Source of the DNA: Echinicola sp. 20G
Lineage (GTDB): Bacteria > Bacteroidota > Bacteroidia > Cytophagales > Cyclobacteriaceae
Direction: 5' to 3'
DNA: 64,000 nt
NCBI RefSeq assembly: GCF_015533855.1
Contig: NZ_AP024154.1
Span: 5,601,501 to 5,665,500 of the forward strand
The notes below the pieces were generated by a model. The model ran no database searches, was not told the DNA's origin, and saw nothing but the letters and a program-made list of their open reading frames with translations. Positions 53,608 through 62,473 of this stretch are shown here, one piece after another (position 1 is the first letter of the stretch; the number at the start of each line of letters is the position of its first letter). Both the position numbers and the translations under genes were made by a program.

Positions 53608-55419
53608 TTATTTCATATCGATACTGTGGATTACCAGTTTGTTCTCGCCTGAGTTGGCTTCACCGTTGTACACACCCAAGGCGAGTGTTACATCTTTGCC
53701 ATTAAACTGAGACAGGTCATAGACAAAAGAAGCGTAGCCTTCTGGGTTTCCTGCTCCTCCATCACCATGCTTGAATTTCCAGCAACCGTCTTCAGCCGCA
53801 CTGGCTTCATCGGCTGTATTGGAAGATGGATCTAGATGTGTTACAGTTCCATCATCTTCTATGGCAGTGATCTTAAAGTAAGTGAGGTTATCTCCAAAAT
53901 TACGGGTGCTCAAAGTCAACTGGTTGCTTCCTGCATTGATCGAGAATTTCGAGTACAGGTAGGCTTCAGGTACCTTGGTGTCCACATCTGGAGTATTGCG
54001 GGTTTTGATCAGGTAGCCTTCAGAAGGGAAGACCTCTGGATCCTTCCTCAGCGGAGCAAAGAACCAGTTTGCTGCAACATGATCCACACCTCTCCATGCC
54101 CGATAAGCATCTACATAGTTATCTCGATTACCTCCGACTGGGCTAATTCCTGTGAAGGACATTTTGGTATGTGGCATCGTGGAACGCACAGTCTCTTGAG
54201 TCAACTTCCAGCCTTCGATCACTTCTGTTCCTGGTAACCAGTCCCAGTTTTCCACTTTTCTGTCAGCAAATCGAATAGCTCGGAGAACCAATTGCTTCCA
54301 GTAATCTCCAGTAGCCTGTCTGTAGATACCCACAGCTACAATGACCTCTTTGCCTACATACTCACTCAGGTCGAACTCAACATCACCGTAGCTTCCTGAA
54401 GCATAAGTCCTGTTTTCACCAATTTTTACCGCAGTGGGTTGTGCGGCTGAAAGATCAACCACTTGAACTCCATAATAGGCTGGATTGGCTTCGTCAGCAT
54501 TATGCGTACTGACCCTTAAAGACAAAATCTTATTATCCTCTGTGATCAGCTTACTGCCATAGACAAAAGAATCGAAGACATTGAGGTCGGCAGGGTTGCT
54601 TCGATCGGCATCGTTGTTTCTGATCTGAAGCGTAGTTCCTTCATTTTGTTCCTGCCATGCACCACGGAAATCAAGTGCTGACATGTAATTACATGCCCAG
54701 TCCCAGTGAGGATATGCGTCGGCATTACGCCCACCGCGGTACTCATTGTAGTACCATTTTTCAGCGGTCAATAGGTCTGCATAGGTCAATCCACGTAAGA
54801 TTTCGCTACTACCCATTGTAATATTTAGGGTTGCGATGCCATCTACAAAATCAGACTCACTGATAGTTTTGGTGATGGTTTCATAATTTGTCTTACTGAA
54901 TGTAACAGTGTATTCATCGACAATAAGGTTTTCCAATGTAAAAGCCCCGTCACTTCCTGTAGTTACTGTACCTGCTACGCCCACACTGACAGTTACGCCT
55001 TCCAGTAGTGCATCCCCATTCTTTCCGTCTTTGATCGTACCGGTAATCTTTGCAGAGGCAAATACCAATGAAACATCTGCTGTAGCGATGTTTTCACTGT
55101 TGTACTTTTCGGGATTTACAGTTAAGCTGACCGCAAGCCAGCCTGTCTTGGAAAATTTCACTGCACGTGTCTTCAACGTGACATCTTCAAAAATATACTT
55201 TCCATCACTTCCAGTGGTAACAGAAACCTCTTCTTCTCCTATTCCGGATAAAGAAACATTAACATCTGAAATGGGTTGGCCTTCGCCATCGGTAACGGTA
55301 CCTGTGATTGTTCCCCGTGGTTCCGCAATAGTATCATCTTCATTGATACATGAAGTAAAGGCTACTAAAAACGCACCAAATAAGGCGATGTAAAAGATCG
55401 CTTGTAGTTTTTTTCTCAT
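53608..55419 (-). CDS. Surface lipoprotein with two carboxypeptidase-regulatory-like domains and two beta-sandwich domains
   Basis: A 603-residue lipoprotein (YIALFGAFLVAFTSCINED). Two CarboxypepD_reg-like domains occupy about residues 35-110 (GTITGTVTDGEGQPISDVNV) and 113-200 (KITGTIKDGKNGDALLEGVTV). Two similar beta-sandwich regions follow at about 230-390 and 415-600. Each contains an Asp-Leu-Ser...G-K-(E/D)-V phrase (FDLSEYVGKEVIVAVGIY and YDLSQFNGKDVTLALGVY), which points to an internal duplication of a carbohydrate-binding-like module. It is the first gene of the utilisation locus and probably binds the target glycan at the surface. No catalytic residues were recognised. Confidence 0.65.
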   Translation of the reverse strand: MRKKLQAIFYIALFGAFLVAFTSCINEDDTIAEPRGTITGTVTDGEGQPISDVNVSLSGIGEEEVSVTTGSDGKYIFEDVTLKTRAVKFSKTGWLAVSLTVNPEKYNSENIATADVSLVFASAKITGTIKDGKNGDALLEGVTVSVGVAGTVTTGSDGAFTLENLIVDEYTVTFSKTNYETITKTISESDFVDGIATLNITMGSSEILRGLTYADLLTAEKWYYNEYRGGRNADAYPHWDWACNYMSALDFRGAWQEQNEGTTLQIRNNDADRSNPADLNVFDSFVYGSKLITEDNKILSLRVSTHNADEANPAYYGVQVVDLSAAQPTAVKIGENRTYASGSYGDVEFDLSEYVGKEVIVAVGIYRQATGDYWKQLVLRAIRFADRKVENWDWLPGTEVIEGWKLTQETVRSTMPHTKMSFTGISPVGGNRDNYVDAYRAWRGVDHVAANWFFAPLRKDPEVFPSEGYLIKTRNTPDVDTKVPEAYLYSKFSINAGSNQLTLSTRNFGDNLTYFKITAIEDDGTVTHLDPSSNTADEASAAEDGCWKFKHGDGGAGNPEGYASFVYDLSQFNGKDVTLALGVYNGEANSGENKLVIHSIDMK

Positions 55420-55498
55420 TTGTAGGTTATTATGGATTTAATTGAATTAATAATAGTTGATAAAATCGCATAATCGATTCAGCAACTTAAATATGGCT

Positions 55499-55560
55499 CA
55501 AAATATAAAAATGGTGCGGTTAATATTTCGGTTAAAAATGGGTTAATAACCGAGGTTAAT
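55499..55560 (-). promoter_or_regulatory. Utilisation-locus promoter region with four GGTTAA direct repeats
   Basis: GGTTAA(T/A) occurs at 55518, 55530, 55541 and 55554, spaced 12, 11 and 13 bp, i.e. close to one helical turn. A -7-like TATATTTTG (55499-55507, minus strand) follows. The array is placed where an activator or repressor would bind; the binding protein is unknown. Confidence 0.45.
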
Positions 55561-55784
55561 TTGCTAATCTGATCATAAATTCCTTTGAAAGTCAATTTTA
55601 CAGTAATCAGCCTATGGCTTTACCTTAGTTTGTGTATCATCAAAAAATAAAATGAAAAAACCTTATTTCTACCTGCCCCCAATTTTAGTCGGACAGTAGT
55701 AATTTTATAGATTAAGTTTACCTGAGATAAAAAATAGAAAGCAGCATCAGGAATGGATTGAAATCTAAGTTTAATATCCTTGTT
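55561..55784. other. Rest of spacer between the utilisation locus and CobW gene
   Basis: AT-rich; no ORF, terminator or repeat was recognised beyond the direct repeats listed separately. Confidence 0.35.
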
Positions 55785-56762
55785 TCATAATTTTGAATTG
55801 GATTTTTGGGACGCTATCGTTCTTTGAATAATCCTCTCCAATGATTTTAGCTCAAGCCCCTTGCCGATAAAGACCAGTTGGGATTTGGGATAAGGCAGTT
55901 TTACCTCGCCTTCCAAAGGGGCAATATGAACTTGCCTGCCATGTGTTTGGACTACATGGGGAAGGGTCCTATCGGAAAGCCACACCAAGCCCTTCATCCT
56001 GTAAAGTTGCTGGTAGCTCAGGAAGAAGGACAGGGTGAGCTGATTGAGCAGCATTTCCCTGTCGATCGGTTCTTCTACTTCAAACAACATGCTCTTCAAA
56101 GGATGCGGAGATTCGGCTTCTATTTCAGGGATGGTTTTGGCAGGATCCCAAGGGTTTTTCTGTTTGGAGAGAATATCATGGGGAATATGGCCATGGTCGG
56201 TAACCATTACCTCTGCAAGGGAATTGATACCTTGTACCAGTTGTGTGAGCTGAGGCAGGTAAGAGGGGGATACCAGGGATTTTTTGTTCAGTACAATCAA
56301 ATCCGCAGCGGCCAGCTGTCGGCTGACCTCAGGAATTTCTTCGATCCAGTCTTCCACAACCGTAGCATCCACTACGCAAACTACCTGATGGAGCTGGAAG
56401 AAGTTGGCGACCTCTTCCTGTCTGAAGAGTGCTATTATTCCACCAGGATCAGCCACGCCGGAAGCTTCAATAAAAAGGTTGTCTGGTTGCATCTCTGCAT
56501 TGAGAATGGAAGCCAGGACTTCCACCAATTCATTGTCCAGTGTACAGCATATGCAGCCATTGTTCATTTCAAAAAGGGAGCAGTACCTTGTTTCAACCAA
56601 ATGGGAGTCGATGGACACTTTGCCAAATTCATTTTCAATAATGATGTTCTCCTCATCTTTTTTGGCCTGTAATAGGCCATTCAAAACCGTGGTTTTTCCG
56701 GCTCCCAAAAAGCCGGTCAATAGGTAGACCTTGATTTTGGATGGGGGTATTGGCAGTGGCAT
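55785..56762 (-). CDS. CobW/COG0523 family GTPase, putative zinc metallochaperone (short)
   Basis: A 325-residue G3E-type GTPase. The Walker A motif is TGFLGAGKT (residues 16-24) and the family metal site CICC is at 70-73 ([13 protein letters not shown]). IEASGVADPG is the Walker B region and VLNKKSLV is the NKxD-like guanine motif. COG0523 proteins deliver zinc to client enzymes during starvation when under Zur control, as here downstream of an operator at 58526. It is last in the merC-cobW-cobW run; the client cannot be read. Confidence 0.87.
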   Translation of the reverse strand: MPLPIPPSKIKVYLLTGFLGAGKTTVLNGLLQAKKDEENIIIENEFGKVSIDSHLVETRYCSLFEMNNGCICCTLDNELVEVLASILNAEMQPDNLFIEASGVADPGGIIALFRQEEVANFFQLHQVVCVVDATVVEDWIEEIPEVSRQLAAADLIVLNKKSLVSPSYLPQLTQLVQGINSLAEVMVTDHGHIPHDILSKQKNPWDPAKTIPEIEAESPHPLKSMLFEVEEPIDREMLLNQLTLSFFLSYQQLYRMKGLVWLSDRTLPHVVQTHGRQVHIAPLEGEVKLPYPKSQLVFIGKGLELKSLERIIQRTIASQKSNSKL

Positions 56763-56832
56763 ATGCTGTTAAATTTAAGTCAGTGTAGGAATTTCAGGTT
56801 TCTTAAATTACCTGAGATAGGTTTTCTAATTC

Positions 56833-58026
56833 CTAAAGTGGCCATTCATCTTTTAATGGGGTATTCAAGTTGAAATTTTTACTGTCATTTTCAGTAACCA
56901 AGCATTTCCTAAGCTGGTTTGAGATGTTTTCCTCATCCAAATCCTGGCCTATGATTACCAGCTCGTTCATACGGTCACCGTATTGGTGGTCCCATTTTTC
57001 GGCTATCAGCTCCCTGTTTTCTACATAACCAGGGTTGTTCAGTCGCTCTTTTTCGGTGTATGCTGCCCACCAATTGCCAAAGATTTCTGCCTTCAATGAG
57101 CCACCGGCCTGACTCCACAATAGGGCATGTTGGGGTCTGGAGGCCAGCCAAAAAAGCCCTTTGCTTCTTACTACATTAGTTGGCCAGGAATTACGGATAT
57201 AGTTCCAGAATCTTCCAGGGTGGAAGGGTCTGTGATCCCTAAACACAAAACTGCTGATGCCGTATTCTTCAGTTTCCGGAACATGTTCCTTGTTCAGTTC
57301 CTTGAGCCAACCAGCTGCCTGTTCAGCTTTGTAGTAATCGAACATACCAGTGTCCACCACTTCTTTTGTACTTACCTGTCCATAGGATGTCCGGATAATT
57401 TTTGCCTCTGGATTAAGTTTGATCAAAAGTCCTTCCAGAAGCGTTAGCTGTTCTTTGGAAACCAGGTCGGTTTTGTTAAGGATGATGACATTGGCAAATT
57501 CTACCTGATCTGTAAGTAGATTGACGATAGACCTCGCGTCCTCCGGGTCATCGGTCATTTGTCTATCCAGAATGGTCTCAGCAGAACCAAAGTCATTGAA
57601 GAAATTAAAAGCATCCACAACGGTTACCATGGTGTCCAGCCTACTGATATGGCAGAGGTCCAGCAAGTTGTCCCCCGTTTCGAAAGAGAAGGTCTGCGCT
57701 ACAGGAATGGGTTCGGAAATACCCGTGCTTTCGATCAGGAGGTAGTCAAACTTCCTTTGAAGGGCAAGCTTTTGTACTTCCTCAATAAGGTCTTCCCTTA
57801 GCGTACAACAAATACATCCATTGGACATTTCAATGAGTTTTTCTTCTGTCCTGCTCAGCTTTATTTCATTTTGTACCAGCTTTGCATCTACATTTACCTC
57901 ACTCATATCATTGACGATAACGGCGACTTTGTAGCGTTCTCGGTTCTGAAGGACATGGTTAAGTAATGTCGTTTTACCAGCGCCCAAAAAGCCGCTCAGC
58001 ACAGTTACTGGAATTTTGTTTTGCAT
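56833..58026 (-). CDS. CobW/COG0523 family GTPase, ZigA/ZagA-like putative zinc metallochaperone (long)
   Basis: A 397-residue GTPase with [16 protein letters not shown] (residues 11-26), [12 protein letters not shown], the CICC metal motif at 71-74 ([13 protein letters not shown]), [13 protein letters not shown] and [11 protein letters not shown]. The C-terminal CobW_C domain ([33 protein letters not shown]) is characteristic of the longer zinc-responsive group (ZigA, ZagA, YeiR-like). It starts 7 bp after the MerC stop, so both should be induced together when zinc is low. Confidence 0.9.
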   Translation of the reverse strand: MQNKIPVTVLSGFLGAGKTTLLNHVLQNRERYKVAVIVNDMSEVNVDAKLVQNEIKLSRTEEKLIEMSNGCICCTLREDLIEEVQKLALQRKFDYLLIESTGISEPIPVAQTFSFETGDNLLDLCHISRLDTMVTVVDAFNFFNDFGSAETILDRQMTDDPEDARSIVNLLTDQVEFANVIILNKTDLVSKEQLTLLEGLLIKLNPEAKIIRTSYGQVSTKEVVDTGMFDYYKAEQAAGWLKELNKEHVPETEEYGISSFVFRDHRPFHPGRFWNYIRNSWPTNVVRSKGLFWLASRPQHALLWSQAGGSLKAEIFGNWWAAYTEKERLNNPGYVENRELIAEKWDHQYGDRMNELVIIGQDLDEENISNQLRKCLVTENDSKNFNLNTPLKDEWPL

Positions 58027-58033
58027 GGATTGA

Positions 58034-58510
58034 TTAGTTTAAATTTCCATCGGTAGCACAGCCGGTTTTTGATTTTTTTATATAGTGCCAATTTATATAA
58101 TGCCCTAGGCTCACTACCAAAGCTCCAAATGGAGTAATGAAATGTCCGATGGGCAGTGCATGTTTGTTTTTGTCGATCAAATGAAGTGGACCAGTCGGAG
58201 AAATGAGATGCCCTTCTGCTCCATGGCCAAAGATTAGTCCAGCCAAGATGATCCCGAATCCCAGAATGACCAATAGCAAGGGAATTGAATTGCGGTGATG
58301 GTTCCAGAATCCATGGGAAAGTGCAAAGACTGCCAAGAAGAAACTTAGCAGGATCACACTGTACTCAATCCAGTGATTCATTAAGAAACCCAAGCCAATA
58401 AAGGGAAGGACACTGATCAAAAAAGGCAACGCTACGCAATGTATGGCGCAGGCCACTGAAGCAGAAAATCCGATAAAATCCAGATGGGTGCCCACAAAGG
58501 AATTTTTCAT
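58034..58510 (-). CDS. MerC family membrane protein
   Basis: A 158-residue protein with four predicted membrane helices. The first contains the metal-binding ACAIHC motif (residues 21-26) that marks the MerC family, originally mercury transporters. Many Bacteroidota encode MerC homologues beside zinc genes, so a role in moving zinc or another soft metal is plausible here. Histidines cluster in the loops ([17 protein letters not shown]). It is the first gene of the operon under the operators at 58526 and 58565. Confidence 0.85.
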   Translation of the reverse strand: MKNSFVGTHLDFIGFSASVACAIHCVALPFLISVLPFIGLGFLMNHWIEYSVILLSFFLAVFALSHGFWNHHRNSIPLLLVILGFGIILAGLIFGHGAEGHLISPTGPLHLIDKNKHALPIGHFITPFGALVVSLGHYINWHYIKKSKTGCATDGNLN

Positions 58511-58525
58511 AAAAGAGAATATTAA

Positions 58526-58540
58526 TGCAATTACGTTGCA
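58526..58540. promoter_or_regulatory. Zur box (TGCAA-TTACG-TTGCA) of merC operon
   Basis: Perfect 5-bp-arm inverted repeat 16 bp upstream of the merC start. It overlaps the -7 element TAATATTG (58539-58546, minus strand). Confidence 0.8.
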
Positions 58541-58564
58541 ATATTAACCGTTCATTTAATTAAA

Positions 58565-58579
58565 TGCAACATTATTGCA
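58565..58579. promoter_or_regulatory. Central Zur box (TGCAA-CATTA-TTGCA) shared by two divergent promoters
   Basis: Perfect inverted repeat. Its left half contains the GTTG -33 of the merC promoter (58567-58570, minus) and its right half the ATTG -33 of the ABC promoter (58574-58577, plus), so one bound dimer could block both. Confidence 0.82.
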
Positions 58580-58605
58580 TATAAAGAATATGCTTCCTAG
58601 CTTTG
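58574..58605 (+). promoter_or_regulatory. Promoter of the zinc ABC operon
   Basis: ATTG (58574-58577), 20 nt, TAGCTTTG (58598-58605); the -7 element matches the consensus exactly. Confidence 0.62.
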
Positions 58606-58626
58606 TATTAGCCAAATCTTAAGAAT

Positions 58627-59283
58627 ATGATCACCACTCGCTCAGTTTCGTTTGAATACAACGAAACCAATCAATTTGAATTTCCAGACCTCTCGGTTTC
58701 AGAAGGTTCGGACTTACTGGTTCTAGGAGAGTCCGGTATTGGCAAAACCACGTTTTTGCACCTGATTGCTGGGCTTTTGAAACCAAAGACCGGTAATATT
58801 AAAATTGGAGAAACGGATATTTCTAAATTGACCGGTAGGCAATTGGATGTATTCAGAGGTGCCAATGTTGGCATTGTCTTTCAACGTCCCCATTTTATCC
58901 AAGCACTTACATTGGAAGAAAATTTGGGGATGATCCAGTATTTGGCCCAAAAGCCCCATGATCCCTACCAAATCAAAAAAGTGTTGGATGACCTAGGCCT
59001 TTTGGGAAAGCTCAAAAGCTATCCCCGTCAACTATCTCAAGGCGAGCAGCAGCGGGCAGCCATTGCCCTAGCGGTCATTAACCGACCCAAATTGATCTTG
59101 GCTGATGAACCGACCGCTGCATTGGATGATAAAAACTGCCAAAGGGTGGTAGCGCTTTTGAAAGACCAGACTAAAAAATCCAAATCCAGCCTGATAATCA
59201 TTACCCATGACCAGCGGTTGAAGTCAGCGTTTACCGTATCCATAGCCTTGTCCGAAAAAAACAAATTAGTTACGACTATCTGA
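58627..59283 (+). CDS. LolD/MacB-type ABC transporter ATP-binding protein
   Basis: A 218-residue ATPase with Walker A GESGIGKT (residues 34-41), Q-loop VFQRPHFIQALTL, signature LSQGEQQR, Walker B LILADEPTAALDD and switch TH. It groups by eye with the LolD/MacB/FtsE ATPases that partner FtsX-type permeases, not with ZnuC. The next gene, 5 bp away, is such a permease with a histidine-rich loop, and a Zur box covers the promoter, so zinc handling is the likely job. Confidence 0.9.
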   Translation: MITTRSVSFEYNETNQFEFPDLSVSEGSDLLVLGESGIGKTTFLHLIAGLLKPKTGNIKIGETDISKLTGRQLDVFRGANVGIVFQRPHFIQALTLEENLGMIQYLAQKPHDPYQIKKVLDDLGLLGKLKSYPRQLSQGEQQRAAIALAVINRPKLILADEPTAALDDKNCQRVVALLKDQTKKSKSSLIIITHDQRLKSAFTVSIALSEKNKLVTTI

Positions 59284-59288
59284 ATCCC

Positions 59289-60647
59289 ATGAGTATTTTC
59301 CGATTGAGTATTAAAAATGTGACTGCCAAGCCTCTTTCAACAGCGCTGAGCCTCCTGCTGTTATCCCTGGGAGTAGGCTTGATTTCTCTCATGCTGCATA
59401 TCGACAAACACATCAAGGAGCAGATGAATTCCAATATTCGTGGTATTGATATGGTGGTGGGAGCAAAAGGAAGCCCTCTTCAGTTGATTTTATCCGCTGT
59501 ATTCCAGGTTGATGTTCCGACTGGAAACATCCAACTTTCTGAGGCCAACACACTCTTGAAAAACAGATTGATCGATTACGGGATTCCTCTTTCCTATGGC
59601 GATTCCTATTCCGGCTTTCGTATTGTAGGAACCGATGAAAGGTATCCTGAAAACTATTCGATGAATCTGGCCGAAGGTAAACTGTGGTGGAAGTCCATGG
59701 AAGTGACCATTGGAGCTGCAGTGGCAGGAAAGACAGGTCTAAAAGTTGGGGATACATTTCATGGCTCCCATGGTTTGATGGAAGGCGGTCATGTACATGA
59801 TGACCAAGCTTATGTGGTAAAGGGAATATTCGAAGCTTCGGGTTCTGTTGTCGACCAGTTGATCCTAACGGATATCCAAAGTGTTTGGGACATCCACGAG
59901 CGTCACGATCATGATGAAGGGAAACATGAAGAAGTCCATTCAGAGGATAGTGGGGAAGATCACCATGATCATACGGCAGCAAATAGAGTCCCTGCCGAAG
60001 GAGATAAAGTAGCTCATGATCACGAACATGGTCATGAGCATGAAGAAGAAGCTGGACATCATCATCATGAGGAAGATGGCGAACACCATCATCATGAGGA
60101 AGATCGGGAGATTACTGCCTTGTTGGTTAAGTTTAAAAACCCCTTGGGCTTGGTGCAACTTCCGCGTATGGTCAATGAAAATACCAATATGCAGGCAGCG
60201 TTGCCCAATTATGAGTTGACAAAACTCTTTAGGTTGATGGGGATAGCCACAACTTCATTAAATATGGTGGCCCTAATTGTGATCCTAGTTTCAGGAATCA
60301 GCGTTTTCATCAGCCTGTACCTGGGCTTGAGAGAGCGTACTTACGAGATGGCGCTTTTGAGAACCTATGGGGCTTCTAGGTTCCAGTTGCTGGGAATGAT
60401 GTTTCAGGAAGGACTCTTGATAGCGGTTTCAGGGTTTGTAATAGGTTTGATATTCAGTAGGCTGGGACTATTGTTGGTGTCTGTCTTGCTCAAATCAGAA
60501 TATCATTATGACTTTTCGGAAGCCGGGCCGATTTTGGGAGAAGGGTATTTGTTCTTGGTTACCTTGGCAATAGGTTTTCTTTCAGCGCTTATCCCGGCCA
60601 TTTCAGTTTATAGAATAGACATATCAAAGAGTTTGTCAGATGCTTAG
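59289..60647 (+). CDS. FtsX/MacB-type ABC permease with histidine-rich loop, putative zinc transporter
   Basis: A 452-residue permease with the four-helix FtsX layout: one helix near residues 16-37, a large periplasmic domain at about 45-310, and three helices at about 322-346, 370-395 and 420-445. The conserved FtsX phrase ERTYEMALLRTYGASRFQ follows the second helix. Between residues 203 and 269 lie 21 histidines with many Asp and Glu (for example EHGHEHEEEAGHHHHEEDGE), a loop suited to bind zinc. It overlaps the next gene by 8 nt. The layout recalls the Zur-regulated zrg zinc transporter of Vibrio, as far as I remember it. Confidence 0.87.
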   Translation: MSIFRLSIKNVTAKPLSTALSLLLLSLGVGLISLMLHIDKHIKEQMNSNIRGIDMVVGAKGSPLQLILSAVFQVDVPTGNIQLSEANTLLKNRLIDYGIPLSYGDSYSGFRIVGTDERYPENYSMNLAEGKLWWKSMEVTIGAAVAGKTGLKVGDTFHGSHGLMEGGHVHDDQAYVVKGIFEASGSVVDQLILTDIQSVWDIHERHDHDEGKHEEVHSEDSGEDHHDHTAANRVPAEGDKVAHDHEHGHEHEEEAGHHHHEEDGEHHHHEEDREITALLVKFKNPLGLVQLPRMVNENTNMQAALPNYELTKLFRLMGIATTSLNMVALIVILVSGISVFISLYLGLRERTYEMALLRTYGASRFQLLGMMFQEGLLIAVSGFVIGLIFSRLGLLLVSVLLKSEYHYDFSEAGPILGEGYLFLVTLAIGFLSALIPAISVYRIDISKSLSDA

Positions 60648-61074
60648 AAGAAGTTTAATTATTTTATTTTGCTTAGCTGGCTTTACAGCTTACAGCCAGA
60701 CCAGGATTACTTGGGATACATTAAAGGATGTGAAGTTTATCGACAAGTATAGCAAAGAGGTGGATGCCTACTATTACTTTCCCAAGTTCGGTTCTTCAGT
60801 ATTGGAGCTGGACGGTAAGGAAGTGGTCATTCAAGGATTCTTGCTGGAAATCGATCCGGATGAGGATATCTTTATCCTTTCTGCCAATCCCTTTGCAGCT
60901 TGTTTTTTCTGTGGAGGAGCTGGACCGGAATCCATTATAGAGCTTAAAGTTTCTAAGGACCATCCAAGGTTTGTTATGGATGAGGTTATGACCTTTAAGG
61001 GGAAGCTTAAACTCAATGCAACGGATATCTATCAGTGCAATTATATCTTGGAAAATGCCACAGTTTATAAATAG
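60640..61074 (+). CDS. Small secreted CxxC protein (DUF3299-like), partner of the zinc ABC transporter
   Basis: A 144-residue protein with a signal peptide (LIILFCLAGFTAYSQT) and a beta-rich body containing LDGKEVVIQGFLLEIDPDED and FAACFFCGGAGPESIIEL. This resembles the DUF3299 family, with a CxxC pair (about residues 88-91) that could bind metal. The start overlaps the permease gene, so the three genes form one translational unit. A periplasmic zinc-handling role is inferred from context only. Confidence 0.68.
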   Translation: MLRRSLIILFCLAGFTAYSQTRITWDTLKDVKFIDKYSKEVDAYYYFPKFGSSVLELDGKEVVIQGFLLEIDPDEDIFILSANPFAACFFCGGAGPESIIELKVSKDHPRFVMDEVMTFKGKLKLNATDIYQCNYILENATVYK

Positions 61075-61095
61075 GGAATAATAAGTGAATTTCAC

Positions 61096-61134
61096 AAAAA
61101 AAGGGGCTGATTAAACTATCAGCTCCTTTTTTTT
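61096..61134 (+). terminator. Terminator of the zinc ABC operon
   Basis: AAGGGGCTGAT, loop TAAACT, ATCAGCTCCTT (one G-U pair), then a run of Ts. Confidence 0.85.
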
Positions 61135-61212
61135 GAAGTTCTATATGATTTACTGTGGGTAACTTTTACTTTGTTTGTCAAATTCTAGCGTGACTTTCAC
61201 CTTATCTCATTT

Positions 61213-61411
61213 GTTACTTTTTTCCTACAGGTGAAAAAAGTAACCAAACCTGCCTGCTGCAGGCAGGAAACCCCGCCGCTATACATCTATTGAGCTAATC
61301 CCGATAGCTATCGGGATTAGCCCGCCCTCATGCAGGCAAACTCCTGCTGCATAGCTTCCTGCAACCTCTTTGTTCAGCATTTCGTCAGACCTGCCTCGCC
61401 GGTCAGGCAGG
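61213..61411. repeat. Cluster of palindromic elements, probable dispersed repeat
   Basis: Contains in order a 12-bp-arm inverted repeat (61213-61224 with 61233-61244, GTTACTTTTTTC type), CCTGCCTGC-T-GCAGGCAGG (61249-61267), a perfect 28-bp palindrome (61294-61321) and CCTGCCT/AGGCAGG arms (61390-61411). It is GC-richer than its surroundings and noncoding. Similar composite palindromes are scattered in Bacteroidota genomes, from memory. Confidence 0.65.
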
Positions 61412-61584
61412 CAAGCCTACCTCCTTGCTTACCCACTTCTTTAATTTATTAACGCTCAATATTTGTAAGGCGGGTTTGCAAATATACTTGAGGCCGCCTT
61501 CTACAGGTTAAATAATACGGTTTTCCTTATTAAGGTTTAGCCATACTATTCCATTTAGAACCTTTTTTGTAGGCCATATCAGTA
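61412..61584. other. Spacer beyond DUF4625 stop
   Basis: Noncoding by appearance; no clear terminator for the minus-strand gene was recognised. Confidence 0.3.
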
Positions 61585-62364
61585 TCAGTTGGCGGTCACA
61601 TCAATGTGTGATTCATATGCTATAATATTTCCTTCTTCATCTTCCACGGTAAATATCACATGGTACTCCCCTGCTGGAGCTGTAGCAGGAACATCAATGT
61701 GCTCATGGAATTCTGCTTCTGTTAACTCATGATAGCCTTCTTCGAATTCTTCTTCATAATCCCACTCTACTTCACCTGCTCCTGGAGTCAATCCATGGGC
61801 ATGAACATCAACTGTTATATTATGGATTCCATACATGGCATTGATCATAAATTCTACATGGAAATCGGATCCACGAACTACGGTCTCATCCATTTCAAAA
61901 TCACTGATGGTCACAGGAGACATTAGCTCTAAGTGCCCTTCTACTTCTGTGGTGTTTCCAACGGCATCAGTAACTTCCAGTACTACATGATATTCTCCCG
62001 CAGGAGCTGTAGCAGGGATATCAATATGCTCATGAAAGGTAGGGTTTTTCACCATGTACTTCTCATCTGTATAAGTTTCGGAAAAGTCCCACTCGGTTTC
62101 ACCTTCACCCACTTCAATATCATGTCCATGGATGGATACGGTAATGGAGGCTACAGTTGCTTCCGCAAGGATTTCAGCTTCCATATGTAGGTCAGAACCA
62201 CGATATGCTGTACCATCAGAAGAATGAGATCCGCCTTCTCCAAACTCAAAAGAAGAAATAACCGGCGCGTCAAAGGTCTGGTCCTCGTCATCCTGGCAGG
62301 AGAATAGGGCCATTCCAAAAAGGGAAATCAGAAATACGTGTTTTAATTTGTTCATGTTTTTCAT
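61585..62364 (-). CDS. DUF4625 lipoprotein, tandem duplication, Zur-controlled
   Basis: From the ATG at 62364 the protein has 259 residues (62355 is an alternative ATG; the frame opens at a TTG at 62397). The lipoprotein signal is KHVFLISLFGMALFSCQDDE. Two DUF4625 modules follow, each with a His-containing strand and the near-identical phrase FHEHID(I/V)PATAPAGEYHV, first at about residues 105 and again at about 220. Histidines recur at matching places (VSIHGHDIEVGE, VDVHAHGLTPGA), which would suit zinc binding. Two Zur boxes lie upstream. A surface or periplasmic zinc-scavenging role is inferred. Confidence 0.78.
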   Translation of the reverse strand: MKNMNKLKHVFLISLFGMALFSCQDDEDQTFDAPVISSFEFGEGGSHSSDGTAYRGSDLHMEAEILAEATVASITVSIHGHDIEVGEGETEWDFSETYTDEKYMVKNPTFHEHIDIPATAPAGEYHVVLEVTDAVGNTTEVEGHLELMSPVTISDFEMDETVVRGSDFHVEFMINAMYGIHNITVDVHAHGLTPGAGEVEWDYEEEFEEGYHELTEAEFHEHIDVPATAPAGEYHVIFTVEDEEGNIIAYESHIDVTAN

Positions 62365-62473
62365 TTTTGTGGAATTATAGATTTGTTTTAGTTTCAAATA
62401 GTTTTCAAAAGATTTGTCCGAATTATCCTATACCACAGTGAATGGTAAATGGGTAAGCAGACAATTTGATAAG

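Noticed and set aside
58627..60647. LolCDE lipoprotein release or macrolide efflux (MacB) system
   Set aside because: The fold class fits, but the Zur box, the histidine-rich loop and the CxxC partner point to metal handling; no LolA/LolB, adaptor or second permease is nearby.
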